This document shows positions 43,457 to 49,811 of a stretch of 49,811 nucleotides of DNA, piece after piece. A program made the translations under genes and the position numbers. Location of the stretch: the NCBI GenBank assembly GCA_964519995.1, contig CAZFLY010000016.1:1-49811 (forward strand), read 5' to 3'. Source of the DNA: CAZFLY01 sp964519995 (lineage in GTDB: Bacteria > Planctomycetota > Phycisphaerae > Sedimentisphaerales > Anaerobacaceae). The stretch's first letter is position 1. Every line of letters begins with the position of its first letter. The notes under the pieces were generated by a model. It worked only from the letters and a program-made list of their open reading frames with translations. It had not been told where the DNA came from and made no database searches.

Positions 43457-45058
43457 TTAGAGTTCCCACATTCCATCGGGCCGGACCTGTAATACTCCCG
43501 TGTCACGATAGAAGTTCAACATCGCAACCGCATAGGCTACAAGAGCCTCGGAAGCCTTGGTTTGTGCATCAAAAAGGTCGCGCTGCGCGTCCAGCACACG
43601 TCGGCTGCTTACCCTCGCGTATTGCATTAGCAACATCGCATCCTTGAAGCGCTTCTGAGCCAGCTTAAGCGCCTCAGACTGCAAACTGTGCCGTTCCGCT
43701 GCCTCTACAAGGTCGCGATATGCCGTCCTTACCTCCAATGCTATCGTGTCTGCCAGTAGTTCGTACTCGCGCTGCCGCTGGTTCAAAGTTAGCAATGCCT
43801 TACGATACACGTTCTGTTCTGCGACCCGGTCCAGCGGCAAATCAAGTCCAAGGTCAATCTTGTAGTTTTCCTCCGCTTTTAGTGTCTGCCGGCTACCGTG
43901 TCCCGACGAGACGACGTCGGTTGTCCCTACAATACTCACGTCAGCTTGCAAAGCGTCTGCCGCCACATAAACCTTTCGTTGAGCATCTATAATCGCATCC
44001 GCGGTGTTCGCCAGATCCAACCGTCTGAACAACCCCGTCTCCACACCCTCGGCCTCTAAAAAATCGGGATATTTCATCCGTGCAGCTCTCAAAGCCTCAA
44101 GTTCACGCTCATCAAGTTTGAACTCAGCGGTTGTTGGCACACCCAACGTTATCTTCAATGTATCCAACGCGAGCTTATATTCCTTTTCTATCTCGATGTA
44201 GTCGTCCCACGCCTGAAGTTTTTCCTGCCTCACTCCGTCAACTTCATACTTCGGCAGGCGTCCCGCGTTGGCCAGTTTTTCAGTCCGCTCACATAGCCAC
44301 GAAAGGGTCTCATAATTGTCATTTGCAATTTTGGCTGCATCAGCAAGCTGCAAGGCCGTATAGTATTGAGTTATAACCAATACTACAAATTGCTGTCGGA
44401 AACGATTGAACAGTCGCACCTGGTACAGCGTGTTACGCTCAGCTTGTGTTAGCATTTCCATCACCACCGTCCGGTCCCTGCCACGAAGCAAAGGTTGTGT
44501 AACAATCGCAGTCAAAATAGATGCCAAGCCGCCCTCCATATTGCCTCTCAGAACATCGATCCAGGCGGCACCGACTTTTGTGGTTATGTTTGTTCCGGTT
44601 GCTAATAGGCGATTGAAGCCAATATTAGCCTCCGCCCCCAGAATCTCATCGTTGCGATCTGCATTGTAACCCCCGCTGAACCCGCCAAAATATTTTGTTT
44701 CAAACTCGTGTCTCGTCAACCTCAGATCCAGAGCCTTTGTATAAAGAAGTTCCTTCTGCAAATGATAGTCACGATTATAAACAGTCGCTATTGCCACTGC
44801 GTTAGGCAGCGTCAGCACACCCGACGCAGGTATAATCCTTTCAACCTTTATATCGTTTGGCCCCGGTGCTACATCGCTAACCTTGTAGTTGGCCTTAGGC
44901 CCGAAATCATCTTTCCACTTCTGGTCGATTATTTTGTAAACGGTTTCGTCGGCTTCTGCTTTATAGTTGTGCTTGGCGCAGCCGGCGAACACACAAACCA
45001 AAACCAGCAGAAACATAACAAAATTAAGCGGCTTTTTTGTCAACCTCACAAAAATCAT
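43457..45058 (-). CDS. TolC-family outer membrane efflux lipoprotein
   Basis: A 533-residue outer-membrane channel-like protein. The N-terminus MIFVRLTKKPLNFVMFLLVL and the lipobox VFAGC mark a lipoprotein signal. Two long alpha-helical hairpins with amphipathic repeats follow (for example NTLYQVRLFNRFRQQFVVL and a later DALQADVSIVG), matching the TolC/OEP fold. The partner adaptor gene lies immediately upstream on the same strand, 37 bases away. Together they would export a substrate across the envelope. No ABC or RND pump gene is seen within the window, so the energising partner is missing or unlinked. Confidence 0.85.
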   Translation of the reverse strand: MIFVRLTKKPLNFVMFLLVLVCVFAGCAKHNYKAEADETVYKIIDQKWKDDFGPKANYKVSDVAPGPNDIKVERIIPASGVLTLPNAVAIATVYNRDYHLQKELLYTKALDLRLTRHEFETKYFGGFSGGYNADRNDEILGAEANIGFNRLLATGTNITTKVGAAWIDVLRGNMEGGLASILTAIVTQPLLRGRDRTVVMEMLTQAERNTLYQVRLFNRFRQQFVVLVITQYYTALQLADAAKIANDNYETLSWLCERTEKLANAGRLPKYEVDGVRQEKLQAWDDYIEIEKEYKLALDTLKITLGVPTTAEFKLDERELEALRAARMKYPDFLEAEGVETGLFRRLDLANTADAIIDAQRKVYVAADALQADVSIVGTTDVVSSGHGSRQTLKAEENYKIDLGLDLPLDRVAEQNVYRKALLTLNQRQREYELLADTIALEVRTAYRDLVEAAERHSLQSEALKLAQKRFKDAMLLMQYARVSSRRVLDAQRDLFDAQTKASEALVAYAVAMLNFYRDTGVLQVRPDGMWEL

Positions 45059-45095
45059 GTCTATGACTTCTAAGAGTGAAATTTACCAAGACAAT

Positions 45096-46334
45096 CTACA
45101 CTCTATTCTGCAACCCTCTTATACCTACCAGCTCGCCCGGGATCAGTTTCAGGCCTATTGGAACCTTTATCAACACCGGCCTTCCCCACTGCGGTATGTT
45201 GGGATTCCGCCATAGGCGCTGGGGCATAAGTTCCATGGTCGGACCGATGCTGGTGACTTGGGATTGCGCTATTTGCAGCGGCTCACAACTTTTTATGAGT
45301 TCGACGGTGCTGTTTTCTCGCACAAGGCCCGATTGCATTTCGGAGATGTAAGCGATTATTTCCACGGCTTCGGTCGCAGCCACGGCCAGTATCGGGTCAC
45401 CCGTGTTGACTACCTCACCAGGCCTTGCCATCATCTTCTCACCGGGTCTTTGAGTGAGAGCCTCGTTTGCTCGGACTGGTATAGGTATCACTATGCCGTC
45501 GATAGGTGACTTCAGCTCTAACGTCCTCCTGGCCTTCAGTGCCTCCAATTGGCTTAAAAGGCCCTGTACGAGCCTTTCCTGCACCTTGATTTCATTTCGT
45601 ATGACTTCCAGCGCGTTGTCTATCGACGGATGCTGCAACTGACGCTTGGCGAATTCGTCGCTTCGCACTTGCGTTTGAGTTAGGTCGGCTTTTGCCTGGT
45701 CTAGAAGCAGTTGGTTTTCCTGTATCTTCTTGGCAAGGCTGTTGTATTGTACCTGTATGCGCTCCAGCTCGTAAGGTGCGGCTGCATCCTGCTGGACAAG
45801 ATTCTGGAGGACCTTGACTTCTACGGCGAGGTCCTCAAGGGTGATCTGGTCGGATGCAATCAGGGCACTGAGTTCGAGTATGCGAAGTCTGGTGTTTTCT
45901 ACATCGACGAGGAATCTGCGCATCTCTGCGTCAAGATTAACCTCACGGTCGAGCTCTTCAGCCACCAAAGTATCCTGCGTCGGGACCAACTGCGCCGCGA
46001 GGTGCTTAATCTCTGCTGAAGCCGCAGCAAACTGGGTCTTGATCTCAGCTTCGATCTGTTGCTCATTGTCAAGCACGGTGTCCACAATGGCGACGGTCTG
46101 TCCTTCTTTGACGGCTTCGAACAGTTGAACCGGTATGCTCTTTATTCTCGCAGTGCATGTGGCGGCAACGTGACGAACTTGACCGTGCGCAATGCCGACA
46201 ACCTCAAAGCGTTTGGATCGTTGGTACAACAACCCAACTATCACCGCAACTGCTGCCAGCCATACAACTGCAGGCACAACGTGATGATGATATGAAGGAT
46301 GGTATCTATGGCCTCTGGAGTTCTTTTTCCTCAT
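45096..46334 (-). CDS. HlyD-family membrane-fusion protein
   Basis: A 412-residue periplasmic adaptor with one N-terminal membrane helix (VVWLAAVAVIVGLLY, residues 24-38). A barrel-lipoyl region, a coiled-coil hairpin rich in Glu, Gln and Leu, and a lipoyl return strand (LELKSPIDGIVIPI) follow. It has an unusually long helical hairpin (about residues 90-280). The adaptor would bridge the inner-membrane partner with the TolC-like protein encoded next. The His-rich start (HRYHPSYHHHV) is odd and might bind metal. It follows the DUF4956 gene by 7 bases, so it is in the same operon. Confidence 0.85.
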   Translation of the reverse strand: MRKKNSRGHRYHPSYHHHVVPAVVWLAAVAVIVGLLYQRSKRFEVVGIAHGQVRHVAATCTARIKSIPVQLFEAVKEGQTVAIVDTVLDNEQQIEAEIKTQFAAASAEIKHLAAQLVPTQDTLVAEELDREVNLDAEMRRFLVDVENTRLRILELSALIASDQITLEDLAVEVKVLQNLVQQDAAAPYELERIQVQYNSLAKKIQENQLLLDQAKADLTQTQVRSDEFAKRQLQHPSIDNALEVIRNEIKVQERLVQGLLSQLEALKARRTLELKSPIDGIVIPIPVRANEALTQRPGEKMMARPGEVVNTGDPILAVAATEAVEIIAYISEMQSGLVRENSTVELIKSCEPLQIAQSQVTSIGPTMELMPQRLWRNPNIPQWGRPVLIKVPIGLKLIPGELVGIRGLQNRV

Positions 46335-46341
46335 TTTCTGA

Positions 46342-47037
46342 TCAGACCTCCAGGAGCTGCTCCTGCATTGTCAGGTTAATGCTCTCAATTCCCTCGACCC
46401 TCTCCAGCTCAGATATCATCTGCTCGTTCTTAGCAGCGTTCCGTATCAGTACCTGGTATGCGTATTCAGCCGGACCGCCAAACCCGGTGTCCTGCACCGA
46501 GATAAGCGTAAAATTACCGCAGAATCGCTTCAGAATACGGACAATCGGATGATCTGGACCAATATGGCCTCTCAGTCCGAAACGTAAAAAACCGTTGTGA
46601 GGCTGATGTGTTCCGAAGCCGGTAAGATACAAATATAGTGCAATCAAACTCAGGACAATGGTTCCAATAATAGCCGTCGCATACCTGTGTGAGCCTGTTG
46701 CCATGCCTACAACCAACGAGCAGAAAATAAAGGCTATGTCGCGGGTGTCTTTAATTATGTTTCGAAAACGTATGATTGCCAGTGCACCCATCAATCCAAC
46801 GGCAGTAATAATATTGTTGCCAATGACGGCCATAACCATAGCGACAACCACGGTTATCATAATCAACGATTGCACAAAGGACCTTGAATATGACAAGCCA
46901 CTATGTGTAGCATAGTAAACCCACGCTAAAACCTGACCGAGCACAAAAGCGAGCAGTAATGATAGAAGAACACCCTGAGCGGTAAAGGTTCCCCCGGTCA
47001 AAGGGGCCTCTTCCAATACTTGCCAAATTCTATCCAT
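46342..47037 (-). CDS. DUF4956 membrane protein
   Basis: A 231-residue protein with four or five membrane segments (for example GVLLSLLLAFVLGQVLAWVY, then SLIMITVVVAMVMAVIG). A conserved cytoplasmic loop GLMGALAIIRFRNIIKDTRD precedes the following helices. It fits the DUF4956 family. A cytoplasmic C-terminal part of about 80 residues resembles a regulatory fold. DUF4956 genes commonly pair with VTC-domain genes, as here (3 bases apart), and occur near CotH/lamin-tail proteins. The role is unknown; a link to phosphate polymers or envelope decoration is inferred. Confidence 0.88.
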   Translation of the reverse strand: MDRIWQVLEEAPLTGGTFTAQGVLLSLLLAFVLGQVLAWVYYATHSGLSYSRSFVQSLIMITVVVAMVMAVIGNNIITAVGLMGALAIIRFRNIIKDTRDIAFIFCSLVVGMATGSHRYATAIIGTIVLSLIALYLYLTGFGTHQPHNGFLRFGLRGHIGPDHPIVRILKRFCGNFTLISVQDTGFGGPAEYAYQVLIRNAAKNEQMISELERVEGIESINLTMQEQLLEV

Positions 47038-47040
47038 ATC

Positions 47041-47889
47041 TTACCCCCTCAACCGTGGTGCGCAAAAACCCAATAAGCAAGACTGCTCTATGGAAGTTGC
47101 GTATTTGGATATTGACCTTTGTCGCAAATTAAAGCGTTCGACAATGTAGCTCAGCCAAGCGGGGTAGCGATCGGTGAACTTAATTTCCAGAATCACTGAA
47201 CCTTTGGTAAAGGGATGGGACTGCCACCCTTGACCGTCAAGCCTCACTTCAGGATTGTTAGTGACCTTGTAGTACAATTCTCGGTCAAATGTTACCCTGA
47301 CTCTGTTTTCCGAATTGTTCTCGTATGCTTTCCGCATGTAGCGAACTAATATCACAGGCTTTGCTTTAATACTACTGACATACAAATTAAATTGATTCAG
47401 TACTTGCTCATCCGTGGTGTAACTCTGAGGCGGTAGGCGTAATCCTTCTAAAAGTGTTTGCACGTGCTGATCCATTATGCGCGCCCTGCTTTTAACAATG
47501 ACGTTGTTAATACGGCGTTTGATCTCAAAGAAACGTGGATAATCCAATTCGTCAGTGTAACTACGAATTCGTAGCTTAAAGCGATTCTTCTGTCCGGTGA
47601 GACTTTCTCGACAGAGGTGTAAATCGTCCGAGTCCAGATAGAGGCTTACAATCGGATAAAAACCTCTTGGCTGCAATTTACTATAGCGGTCCGGTTGTAA
47701 AAAGTGTCTTATATATTGAATAATCGCCTCGGCATTTGCTTCACTGACCAAGTACTTTATCTCATGCCGGCACGCTAAGGTGCGCTCTACGTATAGGCTT
47801 GGTCTTGTTGTAGGTCTCTCGCCACCCTTACGTTGTTCGGGCTTGGCTTTCTTCTTAAAAGATGGTCTTTGTAATTCGTCTTTGAGCAT
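47041..47889 (-). CDS. VTC-domain (polyphosphate polymerase-like) protein
   Basis: A 282-residue protein with the VTC fold: RHEIKYLVSEANAEAII, YPIVSLYLDSDDLHLCRES, KNRFKLRIRSYTD, FFEIKRRINNVIVKSRARI, VLVRYMRKAYENN and a late ILEIKFTDRYPAWL. The paired basic residues would line a triphosphate tunnel. In yeast the domain makes polyphosphate, but the bacterial substrate is unknown. A frame from TTG 47907 exists; the ATG at 47889 with GCAGGGG upstream is preferred. A possible promoter lies at 48086-48115. Confidence 0.88.
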   Translation of the reverse strand: MLKDELQRPSFKKKAKPEQRKGGERPTTRPSLYVERTLACRHEIKYLVSEANAEAIIQYIRHFLQPDRYSKLQPRGFYPIVSLYLDSDDLHLCRESLTGQKNRFKLRIRSYTDELDYPRFFEIKRRINNVIVKSRARIMDQHVQTLLEGLRLPPQSYTTDEQVLNQFNLYVSSIKAKPVILVRYMRKAYENNSENRVRVTFDRELYYKVTNNPEVRLDGQGWQSHPFTKGSVILEIKFTDRYPAWLSYIVERFNLRQRSISKYATSIEQSCLLGFCAPRLRG

Positions 47890-48085
47890 AGTAACCCCTG
47901 CTGCCAACCCCGTCGGTAGTCGAACATGCCGACATCTCTAACTTATGTTGAGTAAGGCAGTTATGCGCTTCTGATTCTCTCTCCTCTCAAGCCGACATTA
48001 CCAGAGGATACGCAGAAGACAGCTTCTATTTTATCAACTGCCTTTGTTATATATAATCGAAGGTCGCAGTCCAACACCCTGACCT

Positions 48086-48115
48086 ATTTTAACATACGCC
48101 CAAGGTTAAAGTCAA
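48086..48115 (-). promoter_or_regulatory. Possible promoter of the VTC/DUF4956/HlyD/TolC operon
   Basis: On the minus strand, TTGACT (48115-48110) is followed after 18 bases by TAAAAT (48091-48086). It would give a leader of about 190 bases to the VTC gene. The rest of the 350-base spacer (47890-48240) shows no gene. Confidence 0.4.
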
Positions 48116-48240
48116 TAAGTTTCTCATCCGACAGTTACCCAATGTCCCAGCTATCTATTAAGGCCGATAATGATGGGTAGTTCGACCGATAGCAGCCGCT
48201 GTACCGACAGCTCATCGGGCTTTTATTCCAGGTGAGTTCG

Positions 48241-49811
48241 TTATGGATTTGTTTGGCCAGGTGATGGTTCAGCGGCCTGCCAATTCACAACGTCATTGCC
48301 ATAATCAGAGGGCACCATCCGTGATAACGATAAACCGCCTCCATCAGCTTCCATCGGCCAAGGATCCTCGCCCACAGGATGAGAACCATCGCTATATACC
48401 ACCCTATCCACTCGTATCCACTGACGTACGCTCTGGCCATCTATATCTCCAGGCTTACTTAACTGAATCTTCTCGCCGCCATTAGATAACTTGCCCGAAC
48501 CCCACTCAAATACCAATTCACACAAAGGCTCGCCAAACCTCGCTCTATATATCTCAATATCCTTGACCAACAAGATATACTCGCCCGGCCCAACCGTAAC
48601 CGGCTCATCCGATGGGAATAAATACTCTATCCCGGGATCATCAGGATCATCCGTAAACCGCCAAGGCTCACCAGTGATGGAATCATACAACAAAACAGAA
48701 TCACCCGTTATGTTGAGCAACTCCACATACTCAGCATCACCCTCAATGTCCGGATGGTACATTATCTCATTAATCACAACAGGCCCTACCAACGGATACG
48801 CATTGGCATAACCAGCAGTATTCTCGCTCATAGCCACAAAGTTATATGAACCGGTACTCTTTTGATACCTACCAAACGCTACAGCCGTTTCCGAAGCTCC
48901 GAAGTTTTCCTGCTCACTATATCCTGTCAACTGTCCATCTCGGCCTGAGTGTAGATACAAGGTCTCGCCGTTCTCACTCAACGCAAACTGCACATGACAG
49001 CCGGAATTGGCCAAGTTGCCAAAGTGAATGTCCTCATAAAAGACTATGTAGCCATTTGCAGGTATCGCTGTACCTGATGCTATCTCGTACTTGGTAAAAT
49101 CGCTGTCATCATCACTTAAGAACCAGCCGCCAATATTTATGGTGTGATCTGTAGTATTGTGCAGCTCTATCCAGTCAGGCTCTCCCAGGTGGGAATGCGT
49201 GAGTATCTCATTTATTACGACAGAGCCGAGGGCCGGCACCTCATCGCTGTCATCATAACCCGGTGAGCCGTCGATTGTGGCGCTGGGCCTCCAGTCGGCC
49301 TTATCACCATAGACATCGGGGTCTGTATTTACAGGGTCTTTTATGGTAAGTGAGAAGCCAAGACCATCGGTGATATCGTACCAGTTGTCTCTGTATCGGA
49401 AGTTATGAATAGACTGGCCAATGGCATCCTGCAATTCTATTCTTTCTCCGGCATTGTTGAGTGAGCCTGTGTATTGGCCTGCGATGAGACCTGAGAATGA
49501 AGGATATTTGCCTAAGAAGGCGGATTCATCTTTTACTATCAGAACAAATCCACCTGGAGCAAGTTCCATATCGCTGAAGGTAAAGTCTACACCGTTGGTG
49601 AATTTGACGAGGTTGAGGTTTATGGTTTCTGAGCCGATGTTGGTTAGTTCTATGTACTCAGTATTAGGATCGTTTGGCTCATTGTAGTCGCCTGGATTGT
49701 ACATGATTTCGGTGATACGCAGATTCTCTTTAACCGGCCCAACGGCAAATATAGCTTCATTAAGAGCACTCCAGGTGTTGCCCTGCAGGACGCGAGCTTT
49801 GACCTGAGTGG
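48241..49811 (-). CDS. Lamin-tail-domain surface protein, 5' end outside window
   Basis: The frame is open to the right edge of the window, so the true start lies outside. Upstream of the first internal Met (49704) it continues as VLQGNTWSALNEAIFAVGP, then LRITEIMYNP. At least three lamin-tail domains follow, each with a start like VVINEIMYHP or VVINEILTHS and later YVELLNIT or WIELHNTT. The protein ends LSLSRMVPSDYGNDVVNWQA followed by EPSPGQTNP. These repeats are typical of planctomycete and related exported proteins with CotH kinase domains; a CotH domain may lie beyond the edge. The protein is probably extracellular. The stop codon lies 352 bases before the VTC gene start. Confidence 0.85.
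   Translation of the reverse strand, partial: TQVKARVLQGNTWSALNEAIFAVGPVKENLRITEIMYNPGDYNEPNDPNTEYIELTNIGSETINLNLVKFTNGVDFTFSDMELAPGGFVLIVKDESAFLGKYPSFSGLIAGQYTGSLNNAGERIELQDAIGQSIHNFRYRDNWYDITDGLGFSLTIKDPVNTDPDVYGDKADWRPSATIDGSPGYDDSDEVPALGSVVINEILTHSHLGEPDWIELHNTTDHTINIGGWFLSDDDSDFTKYEIASGTAIPANGYIVFYEDIHFGNLANSGCHVQFALSENGETLYLHSGRDGQLTGYSEQENFGASETAVAFGRYQKSTGSYNFVAMSENTAGYANAYPLVGPVVINEIMYHPDIEGDAEYVELLNITGDSVLLYDSITGEPWRFTDDPDDPGIEYLFPSDEPVTVGPGEYILLVKDIEIYRARFGEPLCELVFEWGSGKLSNGGEKIQLSKPGDIDGQSVRQWIRVDRVVYSDGSHPVGEDPWPMEADGGGLSLSRMVPSDYGNDVVNWQAAEPSPGQTNP

Overview
The window looks like part of a metagenome-assembled genome of an anaerobic, Gram-negative bacterium, most likely a planctomycete (Phycisphaerae-like) or a relative. 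This placement is inferred from gene content, not from a marker-gene tree. The evidence is a complete bacterial-type Wood-Ljungdahl (reductive acetyl-CoA) pathway, outer-membrane genes (kdsA, a TolC-type lipoprotein), a lamin-tail-domain surface protein beside VTC and DUF4956 genes, and many short dispersed repeats. A run of exactly 100 N flanked by two identical 55-bp copies shows that it is a scaffold.

Region 1 (1-3.2 kb, + strand) holds a membrane protein, a THEP1-like NTPase, a P-loop/MobA fusion for molybdenum cofactor synthesis and a DUF3786 gene interrupted by the N gap. Region 2 (3.2-5.5 kb) is repeat-rich and carries two minus-strand accessory genes (DUF2971 and a membrane-anchored protein). 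Region 3 (5.5-18.5 kb, + strand) is the carbonyl branch: cooC, a CooF-like ferredoxin, an FAD/NAD oxidoreductase, cooS, acsB, acsC, acsV, an AcsF-like ATPase, acsD and acsE. Region 4 (18.5-22.7 kb, - strand) is a cysteine-type, probably NAD-linked formate dehydrogenase with a NuoF-like subunit and an unusually short NuoE-like subunit. It diverges from region 5 over a 280-bp control region with a good sigma70-type promoter on each strand.

Region 5 (23-34 kb, + strand) is the methyl branch: fhs, a hexulose-phosphate synthase/RraA fusion, phosphohexuloisomerase, folD, then metF1-metV1-hydrogenase small-hydrogenase large-maturation protease-metV2-metF2. Together regions 3-5 encode formate formation, its activation on tetrahydrofolate and reduction to methyl-THF, methyl transfer through the corrinoid protein, CO2 reduction to CO, and acetyl-CoA assembly. 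The molybdenum cofactor genes of region 1 would supply the formate dehydrogenase.

Region 6 (34-35.3 kb) is a repeat-filled spacer with a small conserved-looking ORF and an apparent remnant of a paralogue. Region 7 (35.3-43.2 kb, - strand) is a housekeeping run: xerC, an unknown gene, a radical SAM protein, kdsA, a diacylglycerol-kinase-like protein, a CYTH protein, a DUF3795 protein and leuS. Region 8 (43.4-49.8 kb, - strand) is a surface or secretion cluster: a lamin-tail protein running off the window edge, a VTC-domain protein, a DUF4956 membrane protein, an HlyD-type adaptor and a TolC-like lipoprotein.

The observations most worth following up are the cytosolic-type [NiFe] hydrogenase framed by two metF/metV pairs in mirror order, the RuMP (formaldehyde) enzymes placed between fhs and folD, the NuoE protein lacking its iron-sulfur domain, and several palindromic or repeat elements, some touching coding sequence. 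No rRNA, tRNA, CRISPR array or transposase was seen.
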